Assembly (NCBI GenBank): GCA_020629275.1
Contig: JAHDDQ010000001.1
Span: 1 to 64,000 of the forward strand
Length of the DNA stretch: 64,000 nucleotides
From: Tenacibaculum sp.
Lineage (GTDB): Bacteria; Bacteroidota; Bacteroidia; Flavobacteriales; Flavobacteriaceae
Direction of reading: 5' to 3'
Within the stretch, counting starts at the first letter, position 1. Each line of letters starts with the position of its first letter. Below, piece by piece: positions 55,476 through 64,000 of this stretch. Under the pieces are notes generated by a model, which saw only the letters and a list, made by a program, of their open reading frames with translations, ran no database searches and had not been told where the DNA came from. Made by a program: the position numbers and the translations under genes.

Positions 55476-56816
55476 TTAATGTTCTACTACCTTCTCTTTA
55501 AATACTATTCCGTGATCCTCCAATTCCTTTAAAACAGGTTCGTAAACATCTGCAGTAATAGGAATATGAACTCCTGTTTTTTTAATTCTTCCTTCCAAAA
55601 AATGCTTTGTATAAATGGCTAGAGGTAAACCTACGGTTTTTGCCATGGCAGTATGTGTGCTTCCTTCCCCAATACATACTAATGAAGACTCTCTATCGTA
55701 TTGCTTGCCATTAAGCTCATAAATAAACTTATGCCACATGACAATCATATCATTATCTCCTTCTTCTAACTTTAACTTTTGCTCTAAAATATATTGTAAT
55801 ATCTGTGCAGGGGTAGCATTTTTAAGTGGAACTTTAGTTTCTTCAAATACACCAAGCCATTTAAGCTTACTCATAATATCTGAATCATAATCTAGCTTTA
55901 AGTAATGCATTAACTTTAACTCTACAGAATCGTTCGGGTGATACACTAAAAATGAATTTATAAAACTTCTAAAAGTCAATTGATCTGAGTTTTCAAGAGT
56001 GTAATGATCATCAGTAGCACCCAATTGCACAAAAACATCCCAAAACCTGCTAAAACCAGGTCTTCTAAAAGTACCTCTATACATGGTCTTAATTCCTTCT
56101 AAATTATAAGATTTAATATACTTTAAAGAATCTCTATTTGCATATCCTTCAAACATTCCATAATTCTCAATTTCAATAAGCTCAGTTCTTCTAAACAAAC
56201 GGTGATAGGGTATGTATTTATACTGACCTTCTTGCAAAAACTTAACTGAACCCGAACTACCAGCTATAACAACAAACCGGGGGTTCCAAGTGAATTTATA
56301 ATTTAAAGGATTATTATCAGACTTAGGATCTATTAAACCTCCTGTAAAGGTTTCAAATCGTGAAAATTTTCCGCCTAGCTCATGAATTTCATCAATAACT
56401 CTTTTAGCAGACATGTGATCTAAACCTGGGTCTACCCCTATTTCATTCATAAAAAGCAAGCCTTTTTCCTTCACTTGTTCATCTAATGCTTTCATTTCTT
56501 CCGAAACATAAGAAGCAGTAACCATGTTTTTACTATGATTTAAGCAATCTTTAGCCACCAAATTATGTAAAAATGCGGGTAACATTGAAATAACAAAGTC
56601 GGCAGATGAAATAAGATCTGAGCGCTTATTATTGTCTATTATATCAGTTGTTTTATAATCAATATAACTAGGGTTACCAATTTTAGCAGATAAAGCATCT
56701 AAGTTTCTATCGCAAAGGGTTAGTTTCCAGTTTTTTTCTTTTACTAATTCAGATAAATATTCTACTATAAAAATAGAAGACTTACCTCCTGCCCCAAACA
56801 TTAAAATATGCTTCAT
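55476..56816 (-). CDS. Saccharopine dehydrogenase family protein (LYS9-like)
   Basis: ILMFGAGGKSSIFIVEYLSEL...ASYVSEEMKALDEQVKEKGLLFMNEIGVDPGLDHMSAKRVIDE. Confidence 0.9.
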   Translation of the reverse strand: MKHILMFGAGGKSSIFIVEYLSELVKEKNWKLTLCDRNLDALSAKIGNPSYIDYKTTDIIDNNKRSDLISSADFVISMLPAFLHNLVAKDCLNHSKNMVTASYVSEEMKALDEQVKEKGLLFMNEIGVDPGLDHMSAKRVIDEIHELGGKFSRFETFTGGLIDPKSDNNPLNYKFTWNPRFVVIAGSSGSVKFLQEGQYKYIPYHRLFRRTELIEIENYGMFEGYANRDSLKYIKSYNLEGIKTMYRGTFRRPGFSRFWDVFVQLGATDDHYTLENSDQLTFRSFINSFLVYHPNDSVELKLMHYLKLDYDSDIMSKLKWLGVFEETKVPLKNATPAQILQYILEQKLKLEEGDNDMIVMWHKFIYELNGKQYDRESSLVCIGEGSTHTAMAKTVGLPLAIYTKHFLEGRIKKTGVHIPITADVYEPVLKELEDHGIVFKEKVVEH

Positions 56817-57003
56817 ACTTTACTTATTATTGATTAAATGAAATGCTCAATTAAGTCAAAAATAAAGCTTTGTTTTTACAACAAACAGTATTTCTCACTT
56901 TTAAGATCAGAGTTTTATTAGTATACATCAATTAGATATGCAAAGTAATGGCCTACTTCATCAAAAAAAATAGTTTTATAAAAGTATCTTCATGTGAATA
57001 ATT

Positions 57004-57011
57004 TACTTTTG
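57004..57011 (+). promoter_or_regulatory. -7 box TACTTTTG upstream of the Wzy-like gene
   Basis: TAnnTTTG match. Confidence 0.5.
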
Positions 57012-57045
57012 AAAAATCAAATTATAATAGTTCTAGATTATATAA

Positions 57046-58350
57046 ATGAGCTTAAACGTATTCAATAATAAACATATACAAACAAGGTTGGATGCGCTTA
57101 TACTAATTGGTATATACCTATCCATTTTTATTAGTTCTTACGTGTTTTTTAAATCGCCTTTTGAATTTTATTTAGGCTATGTTATAATGTTACTACTTTT
57201 TCCTTTTTTTTTAGGGAAATTTAGAATTCCATCTACATTTTTTGTGTTAGCATCCGTTTTTTTAATTACTGGGGTTATACATATTTACCTGGGCAATAAT
57301 ACTCCTAGGCAGTTTATAAAAATTTTTGCAGGATTATTTCTATCCTATCTATTCTACTACTACGTACTTAAGTCTTTTAAACTCGACATAAATTTTCTTT
57401 TCAGGCTATATTTAAAATGCGCCTATATTATGGGGCTAATAGGCTTGTTTCAACTTGCGTCATTTATTATAGGTTTTAAGTTGGGGTATGATTTTAGGTG
57501 GATTTTAAATAAATGGGGACTTATTTTGGGTGGAAATACAGGAATTCGAATTAATGGACTTTACCCTGAGCCTTCACAATTAGCAATTGTACAAGCCCCA
57601 GCAATGTTTGTTGCTGTTTATGATTTGATAGGCAATCGGAAAGCATATTATAACAGAAACTACAAAAGTTTAATTATAATTGGATGTTATTTTTTGTCTT
57701 TTTCTAGTCTAGGATATTTTGGGTTTCTTTTAGCCGTAATACTGTTGTTGGTAAATTTCGGATTAGTGAGATACTTGTTAATTATAGTACCAATTACTTT
57801 ACTACTCTTTAATATTGCATACTATAATGTTGAAGAATTTCAAAAAAGAGTTGATGATACAACTGCTATTTTTACAACAGATAAATTTGAACTTGGGAAA
57901 ACGCATGGTTCAAGTATTATACTGTATGATAACTATAATGTAGCACTAGATAACTTTAAAAGAAATTTTTTGTTTGGATCTGGCTTGGGCTCTCACCAAA
58001 CCGCTTTTGATCGTTATTCTGTAACCAAACATATACGTTCATATGGTTTTAATGGAAATATGTCAGATGCAAACTCTATGTTTTTACGAATAGTGTCTGA
58101 AACAGGCTTATTTGGAATTATACTGTCAATAGTTTTCATCATTAAAAATTATGTTCCAAGAAAAGAAGGAATTTCAGATGAGTACTGGGTGCTTTCTAAT
58201 GCAGTACTTACACTTATTTTGTTGTTTTTTTTTAGACAAGGACATTATTTTATAAATGGATTTCCGCTTTTTGTTTTACTCTACTATTACAACAAACAAA
58301 AACATGATGAAGATGTTAAACTATTAAATTCGGCAGATAAAGAAGAGTAA
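57046..58350 (+). CDS. O-antigen polymerase/ligase-like (Wzy/WaaL) membrane protein
   Basis: About 10 hydrophobic segments, large loop containing NGLYPEPSQLAIVQAPAM and GSGLGSHQTAFDRYSV. Confidence 0.8.
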   Translation: MSLNVFNNKHIQTRLDALILIGIYLSIFISSYVFFKSPFEFYLGYVIMLLLFPFFLGKFRIPSTFFVLASVFLITGVIHIYLGNNTPRQFIKIFAGLFLSYLFYYYVLKSFKLDINFLFRLYLKCAYIMGLIGLFQLASFIIGFKLGYDFRWILNKWGLILGGNTGIRINGLYPEPSQLAIVQAPAMFVAVYDLIGNRKAYYNRNYKSLIIIGCYFLSFSSLGYFGFLLAVILLLVNFGLVRYLLIIVPITLLLFNIAYYNVEEFQKRVDDTTAIFTTDKFELGKTHGSSIILYDNYNVALDNFKRNFLFGSGLGSHQTAFDRYSVTKHIRSYGFNGNMSDANSMFLRIVSETGLFGIILSIVFIIKNYVPRKEGISDEYWVLSNAVLTLILLFFFRQGHYFINGFPLFVLLYYYNKQKHDEDVKLLNSADKEE

Positions 58351-58369
58351 AATTAATAGCTAAAAATCA

Positions 58370-59416
58370 CTAACTAATAATCTGTATAAAAGTATCCATC
58401 CAAGTTTTTAATGTTATTTTATTAGACATTTCGTAGCTATTATTCGCTTGTTTTAATAATTTATCTTGAGAAACATTAATTATCTTTAGCAACGCCTCCT
58501 CAATTGCCTCTAAGCTATTCGGTTTAAAAATATGCCCATTATATCCATCCTCCACAAACAAATCAGCGGCTCCTACATTTTCACTACTTAAAATAGGAAA
58601 ACCTGCACATGCAAACTCATGTATGGTAACCCCCCAAGGTTCTAAAAAACTTGGTAAAACATATACTCCAAGATTAGGTAAAAGAGAGTTCATTTCTTTA
58701 GGTTGCACAAAACCAAAGTGCTTTATTGCCTCATACTCAGTGGGTTCAACATCACCAGTGCCATAACACCAAAGCTCCCAACCATCATTTTTATTTTCGC
58801 GAACCAATTTAGAAAACGCTTCCCATAACAACTTAATTCCTTTATGCTCAACATAGCGACCTAAATAAACAAAACGCTTAGGGAACGACTCTGTTTTTTT
58901 TGTAATACTCCCTTTATAAATAGCGTGAAATTCATTGGTATTACAACAGTATAGACCTTTAAAAATTTTATCCTTCATAAACCCAAGCTTACGAGCAAAC
59001 TTAAATTGACTGTCCCAAGGCACAAAACACCTATTGAAATACTTTTTAGTGTTAAAGGGACTAATTAATGCCGCAATATTTTGTTTAAGCGTATTTTGCC
59101 ATTTATTATCAAAGAATACGCAAACAGGAATATGTTTATTATAGTATTTGCAAATACGCAAATAAGGCTTATATATCCATCCAGAACAACAAATCGCAGA
59201 CGGGTTAAGAGATGTTACCAATTGAAATAATTCTTCTGACGAATATTCCTCTCTACGATATATTTTGGCATTTATTGCTTCAAATTTAAAAGGAGCCTCT
59301 TTGTTAACCTCTTTTTTAAAAATATGAAATTTAATATCTTCTCGTTGGTTTGCAACATAATTTATACACTGCACAAAGTAATCTGCAAGCTCTTCATATA
59401 AGATAATAATGTTCAT
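58370..59416 (-). CDS. GT4-family glycosyltransferase
   Basis: RFVYLGRYVEHKGIKLLWEAFSKL...LPNLGVYVLPSFLEPWGVTIHEFACAGFPILSSENVGAADLFVEDGYNGHIFKP. Confidence 0.9.
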   Translation of the reverse strand: MNIIILYEELADYFVQCINYVANQREDIKFHIFKKEVNKEAPFKFEAINAKIYRREEYSSEELFQLVTSLNPSAICCSGWIYKPYLRICKYYNKHIPVCVFFDNKWQNTLKQNIAALISPFNTKKYFNRCFVPWDSQFKFARKLGFMKDKIFKGLYCCNTNEFHAIYKGSITKKTESFPKRFVYLGRYVEHKGIKLLWEAFSKLVRENKNDGWELWCYGTGDVEPTEYEAIKHFGFVQPKEMNSLLPNLGVYVLPSFLEPWGVTIHEFACAGFPILSSENVGAADLFVEDGYNGHIFKPNSLEAIEEALLKIINVSQDKLLKQANNSYEMSNKITLKTWMDTFIQIIS

Positions 59417-59483
59417 AAGAGCACAATAGTACTAAATGTATAATTAAATTAAAATTGAATTATCTCATTCTCTTCGTAAAAAG

Positions 59484-59491
59484 TACCTTTG
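59484..59491 (+). promoter_or_regulatory. -7 box TACCTTTG upstream of asnB
   Basis: TAnnTTTG match about 20 nt before start. Confidence 0.6.
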
Positions 59492-59510
59492 TATAGTAAT
59501 TAATGAAAAT

Positions 59511-61358
59511 ATGTGTGGTATTAACGGTATAATTCAGTTTGGAGGATCAAAATCAATGCACGATCCGTTAAATAAAATGAATAATGCCCTGTCGCATCGA
59601 GGTCCTGATAGTGAAGGATCTTTTCATCATAACTCAGTAAGCTTAGGTCATAGAAGGTTATCGATCATAGACACTTCAAACAACGGAAATCAACCTATGT
59701 TTTCCCAAAATAAACGTTATTGCATTGTTTTTAACGGTGAAGTTTATAATTACAAAGAGCTTAAAAAAACTCATTTAGCAGATCATCCGTTCACAACAGA
59801 AACAGATACTGAAGTGGTATTAGCTATGTTTATAAAATACGGCTTAGATTGTTTACAGCATTTTAATGGCATGTTTGCTTTTGTGGTTTACGACACAGAA
59901 AGTCAAGGAACTATAATAGTGAGAGACAGACTTGGCATAAAACCATTGTATTACTATAGAGATGATAATAAGTTAATTTTCAGTTCTGAACTAAGAGCTA
60001 TTCTTAAATCAGGATTAGTAAGTAAGGAGCTTGACAAAGCATATTTAGCCGAATATTTAAGGCAGCAAACAGTTGCAGACCCAAATACAATTATTAAAAA
60101 TATAAAAACATTATTACCAGGTCATTATATTAAGTCATTTAAACAAAAAATTAACATAAATAGATATTATGAATTTAAGGTAGAAGCTAATAGTAATAAC
60201 AGCCCCGAACCAATTAAAGACATTCACAAAAAAGTAAAAGAAAAGTTTTTAAATGCTGTAGAATTAAGAATGCGAGCAGATGTATCTTTCGGGGCTTTTC
60301 TTTCGGGAGGAATTGATTCTAGTGCGGTTGTTGCAGGAATGTCTACCGTGCAAACTAATGCTGTAGAAACCTTTTCTATTATTTTTGATGACCCAGAATT
60401 TAGTGAGGATAAATACGCGCAAATAATTGCAAAAAAATACAATACAAATCATCATAAATTATTACTCAAGTCAACGGATTTATTAGATAGTTTACCAGAA
60501 GCTATGTCTGCAATGGATCACCCGGGAGGAGACGGGATAAATAGCTATTTAGTTTCAAAAGTAACAAGAAATGAAGGTGTAAAAATGGCACTTTCTGGTT
60601 TAGGAGGAGATGAACTCTTTGCAGGATATAGCTTATTTAACCGTATTTATAATCTTAAAAACAAAAGCACCAGAATAAACTGGGCGCCTCAATTCATTAA
60701 GGATGTTGCTGCTAAAGCACTTGACTCTAGACATGAAATATCCAAAACCAAAATAGCAGAATTTTTAAGGCTTAAAAATTGGAACACTTCTGAGGTTCAC
60801 GACATTTTGCGAAGTACGTTTTCTAAAAAACAGATACATGCACTGCTCAATACACAATATACTTTTCCGAGTAGCACTTCTTTAAATACCAATACCCATA
60901 CCCTATCTGAAATATCTTTACTAGAATACGATAGCTACTTAAAACATGTGCTACTAAGAGATGCCGATCAAATGAGTATGGCTCATGGTTTAGAAATTAG
61001 AGTTCCTTTCTTAGATCATAATTTAATTGAATATGTTCTTCAACTCCCTGACTCGGTTAAATTTCCTCATACACCTAAAAAACTACTTGTAGATTCTTTA
61101 GGAGAATTAATTCCTTCGGAAATAGTAAACAGACCAAAAATGGGCTTTACCTTTCCTTGGAAAAACTGGTTGAAAACCGATTTAAAAGCCAATGTAGAGT
61201 CAAAACTAGAGAGCCTTGGAAACAGAGCGTATTTTTCTTCTGAAGCAATTCAGCAGCTTTGGAAAGGCTTTTTAAACAGTAGCAAAGATGTTTCCTGGTC
61301 GAGAATTTGGAGTTTAGTTGCTTTAGAATGGTGGTTGCAAGAAAATGATATTTTATAA
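59511..61358 (+). CDS. asnB: Asparagine synthase (glutamine-hydrolysing)
   Basis: MCGINGII (Cys2 nucleophile), LSHRGPDSEGSF, FGAFLSGGIDSSAVVAGMS, ALSGLGGDELFAGY. Confidence 0.95.
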   Translation: MCGINGIIQFGGSKSMHDPLNKMNNALSHRGPDSEGSFHHNSVSLGHRRLSIIDTSNNGNQPMFSQNKRYCIVFNGEVYNYKELKKTHLADHPFTTETDTEVVLAMFIKYGLDCLQHFNGMFAFVVYDTESQGTIIVRDRLGIKPLYYYRDDNKLIFSSELRAILKSGLVSKELDKAYLAEYLRQQTVADPNTIIKNIKTLLPGHYIKSFKQKININRYYEFKVEANSNNSPEPIKDIHKKVKEKFLNAVELRMRADVSFGAFLSGGIDSSAVVAGMSTVQTNAVETFSIIFDDPEFSEDKYAQIIAKKYNTNHHKLLLKSTDLLDSLPEAMSAMDHPGGDGINSYLVSKVTRNEGVKMALSGLGGDELFAGYSLFNRIYNLKNKSTRINWAPQFIKDVAAKALDSRHEISKTKIAEFLRLKNWNTSEVHDILRSTFSKKQIHALLNTQYTFPSSTSLNTNTHTLSEISLLEYDSYLKHVLLRDADQMSMAHGLEIRVPFLDHNLIEYVLQLPDSVKFPHTPKKLLVDSLGELIPSEIVNRPKMGFTFPWKNWLKTDLKANVESKLESLGNRAYFSSEAIQQLWKGFLNSSKDVSWSRIWSLVALEWWLQENDIL

Positions 61359-61361
61359 ACT

Positions 61362-62510
61362 ATGAGTAACAAGAAATCTATACTAATATGTTGCGACTGG
61401 TTTTACCCAGCCTATAAGGCCGGAGGCCCCATAACCTCTGTTAAAAACTTTGTTGACCATTTAGAAAACGACTTTAATATTTTTATACTTACTTCAGCTT
61501 ATGACTTGGGGCCACAGCAGGTAGTACCTGCTGGTAAAACCAATCACTGGGTTGAGTACAAACAGAGCCAAGTTCAGTATTTAGATAAAAAACATCAAAG
61601 TAGAGGTCACTTACAAAATGCTATTAACGATATAAAACCAGATTTTATTTACTTAAACAGCTTTTTTTCAAAAACCTTTACTATAAAAATACTCAAGTGT
61701 AAAAAACCTGAGCACAGTAAAATCATACTTGCCCCAAGAGGTATGCTTGGCACACATTCATTATCTATAAAATCATACAAGAAAAAAGCTTTTATCGGTG
61801 TTTCAAAATTTATAGGACTGTATGAAGGTTTAACATGGCACGCAACTTCAAAAAAAGAAGCAGATGAAATATCTAAAAACTACAAACCGCATTTAAATAT
61901 CGTTACGGTCGCAAATTTCACGGCCAAAATAACCAACACACTTAACGATAAGCCATTTAATGCGCAAGAGCTTAATCTTTTGTTTGTAGGAAGAATTAGC
62001 CCCATAAAAAACTTAGATTTTTTACTTACTATACTATCCAAATTACCAGCAAGTTTTCAAGATAAAATTAAACTCACTATTGTAGGACCTAAAGAGGATG
62101 CTTCTTATTATAATACATGCAAAAAAATAGCAGAAAACCTACAACTTAAATTGCTCACTTGGTTATTTGAGCAAGAACCAGAAAAACTTGCTGACTTGTA
62201 TTCTAATGCGAATTATTACATATCAACCTCACATCACGAAAATTTTGGGCATACAATAGCTGAAGCACTATCTTACGGGTGCGTATGTGTGGTAAGCACA
62301 GGAACTCCCTGGAGTAAATTAGAGGGAGATAACTGTGGCTACACATTAAACTTAAAAAACGAATCAGAGTGGATTAGCACGTTAAAAGAACTAACTCATA
62401 CTCCACAACAAGAGTATTTTGAAAAAAGCAGAAATGCGATTCATCACATTAAACAAAAAACTGCTGACCTTAGCAAAGAGTATAAAGAAAAATTACTGGT
62501 CGATGAATAA
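61362..62510 (+). CDS. GT4-family glycosyltransferase
   Basis: YPAYKAGGPITSVKNFVDHL, LLFVGRISPIKNLDFLLTIL, YISTSHHENFGHTIAEALSYGCVCVVSTGTPW. Confidence 0.92.
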   Translation: MSNKKSILICCDWFYPAYKAGGPITSVKNFVDHLENDFNIFILTSAYDLGPQQVVPAGKTNHWVEYKQSQVQYLDKKHQSRGHLQNAINDIKPDFIYLNSFFSKTFTIKILKCKKPEHSKIILAPRGMLGTHSLSIKSYKKKAFIGVSKFIGLYEGLTWHATSKKEADEISKNYKPHLNIVTVANFTAKITNTLNDKPFNAQELNLLFVGRISPIKNLDFLLTILSKLPASFQDKIKLTIVGPKEDASYYNTCKKIAENLQLKLLTWLFEQEPEKLADLYSNANYYISTSHHENFGHTIAEALSYGCVCVVSTGTPWSKLEGDNCGYTLNLKNESEWISTLKELTHTPQQEYFEKSRNAIHHIKQKTADLSKEYKEKLLVDE

Positions 62511-62570
62511 AAAAAGCGGCTTAAAATAAATTGAACCGCCCTTCTTAAAATTAAACAAAAAAACAAAAAA

Positions 62571-63563
62571 CTATATCACTCTTAATTTTTCTCCTACAGA
62601 AAGTAGTTTATTTCTTCTCATACCATTCAACTCACAAAGCTTTTCAATAGAAACGCCATATTGTAGAGAAATTTTGTGCAGATATTCTCCCCTTGCTACT
62701 ACATGAAATTCTGCTCCCTTCGGGAAACATGCAAAACCAGATTTTATGCGCTTCAATACCAAATCATTTGTAGTGATTTTATTCTCAGCAAATGAGATAA
62801 ATGTAGCTGGGTTTAGTGGAATCCCCAAAAAACGGACTTCAAAATGTAAATGACTTCCAGTAGAATGCCCAGAGCTTCCTCCATGACCAATAAAATCTCC
62901 TGCTTTAACTCTATCTCCTGTTTTCACTTTAATTCTATGTAAGTGTGCATATAAAGTCTCTAGACCGTTGTCATGTCTTATTATCACTGCTCTTCCGTAT
63001 CCTCCATAGAATTTAGCAACACGAACCGTACCGTCAAAGCAAGATCTTAGAGTATCCCATACCTCTAGGTCAATATCCATACCCTTATGCATTCTTCCTT
63101 TTCTCCATCCGTAATTAGAGGTAACAACGCCTTCAATTGGTGTTACGAATTTGCCCAAATTTAATTCTAATACAGAGTCTAAGGCAATTCTTTTAATATC
63201 TGTGGTGTAAGGATTTGCAATATCAATATTCCATGTTTTGTATATCTCATCAGCTTTACAATGATGCTCATGAGTTTCCAGAGAATTTTCAAGTTCTTTT
63301 AACTCATTTTTAATAAAGCCTATATAATTTGTAGGATAAGGATTTACTTTTTCAAGAGAATCAATAAGAACCTGAAGTTTGTTTTTGAGTAATTCGTGTT
63401 TCCTTGTATCTAGGTAGCTACTTTCAGATTGTTTAATTGCTGCAACTTCATAAGAAACAATAGCTGAACTAGTGTCTTTGGAAACCTTGGTTTTCTCTTC
63501 CGCTACTACAACCGCTGATGAACATAAAAATAGAATACTAAAAAACAATACAAGTTTACTCAT
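62571..63563 (-). CDS. M23 family peptidoglycan endopeptidase with C-terminal LysM
   Basis: GVVTSNYGWRKGRMHKGMDIDLEVW, VIIRHDNGLETLYAHLHRI, GSSGHSTGSHLHFEVRFLG; EYLHKISLQYGVSIEKLCELNGMRRNKLLSVGEKLRV. Confidence 0.94.
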   Translation of the reverse strand: MSKLVLFFSILFLCSSAVVVAEEKTKVSKDTSSAIVSYEVAAIKQSESSYLDTRKHELLKNKLQVLIDSLEKVNPYPTNYIGFIKNELKELENSLETHEHHCKADEIYKTWNIDIANPYTTDIKRIALDSVLELNLGKFVTPIEGVVTSNYGWRKGRMHKGMDIDLEVWDTLRSCFDGTVRVAKFYGGYGRAVIIRHDNGLETLYAHLHRIKVKTGDRVKAGDFIGHGGSSGHSTGSHLHFEVRFLGIPLNPATFISFAENKITTNDLVLKRIKSGFACFPKGAEFHVVARGEYLHKISLQYGVSIEKLCELNGMRRNKLLSVGEKLRVI

Positions 63564-63576
63564 ACATTATATTTTT

Positions 63577-64000
63577 TTATCGAGAACCGAAAATTTTGCT
63601 TCCAACACGAATCATGGTGCTACCTTTTTCTATAGCAATAGTGTAGTCTCCACTCATTCCCATTGAAACAGTATTAAATTCTGTACCGAAAGAAGGCTTA
63701 CACTTTTCAAAAAACGAATGAAGTGTACTAAATTCATTAGCAACTATATTCATTTCTTTTGTGTTAGAAGCCATTCCCATTAATCCTTTAATTTTAACTT
63801 GAGCAAATTTAGCGAAATAATCTTTTGCAAGCAAGGATTCGATTTCAGAGAAATCGAAACCAAATTTTGTTTCTTCGTCAGATATATGCATTTGCAGCAG
63901 TACGGAGATAATTCTATCGGCAGATTTTGCTCTCTTATTAATCTCTGCTAACAGCTTAACCGAATCTACCCCATGTATTAAATAAACAAAAGGAACAATG
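63577..64000 (-). CDS. YggS family pyridoxal phosphate-dependent protein, 5' truncated by window end
   Basis: Frame continues past the listed ORF to the window edge: IVPFVYLIHGVDSVKLLAEINKRAKSADRIISVLLQMHISDEETKFGF...LMGMAS...FNTVSMGMSGDYTIAIEKGSTMIRVGSKIFGSR. Confidence 0.93.
   Translation of the reverse strand, partial: IVPFVYLIHGVDSVKLLAEINKRAKSADRIISVLLQMHISDEETKFGFDFSEIESLLAKDYFAKFAQVKIKGLMGMASNTKEMNIVANEFSTLHSFFEKCKPSFGTEFNTVSMGMSGDYTIAIEKGSTMIRVGSKIFGSR

Noticed and set aside
60224-60455. Minus-strand ORFs opposite asnB
   Set aside because: Antisense to a confident CDS.
57046-63563. A complete capsule/O-antigen biosynthesis cluster
   Set aside because: Only four relevant genes in mixed orientation; the adjacent M23 peptidase and YggS are housekeeping, so I report only a segment.
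1-64000. IS elements, prophage, integrases, toxin-antitoxin or defence systems
   Set aside because: No transposase, integrase, restriction, Cas or toxin-like protein is recognisable in any ORF.

Overview
AT-rich chromosomal window from a Bacteroidota (Flavobacteriales-like) bacterium. Evidence for this: three T9SS C-terminal sorting domains, SprB-type repeats, recurrent TAnnTTTG promoter boxes, and DUF1573, DUF5723 and DUF4199 proteins. Most of the window is core metabolism and envelope biology: yajC, coaE, rdgB, fbp, murQ, M13/M16/M48 peptidases, tpiA, prmA, tRNA-Arg(ACG), ndk, trmN6-like, rimM, rpsP, RelA/SpoT, a Fur-like regulator, STAS, OstA-like, lpxB, SpoIID-like, a saccharopine dehydrogenase-like protein, and a surface-polysaccharide segment (Wzy-like, two GT4, asnB). 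I saw no IS element, prophage or CRISPR array. The most interesting items are: (1) a translationally overlapping pair of giant envelope proteins (1494 and 1923 aa; 29578-39808) between prmA and an M48 protease, the second with PorE-like TPR/PD40 modules but three C-terminal SPOR-like modules in place of an OmpA domain; (2) an exact 162-bp tandem duplication (25040-25366) that copies promoter, leader and lipobox of a lipoprotein gene and creates an extra 42-aa lipoprotein-leader ORF; (3) a 2039-aa T9SS cargo with two lamin-tail-like domains and about 18 SprB-type repeats, one split by an inserted adhesin-like domain; (4) several small or orphan envelope and regulatory genes. All calls come from reading the sequence; no database search was run.
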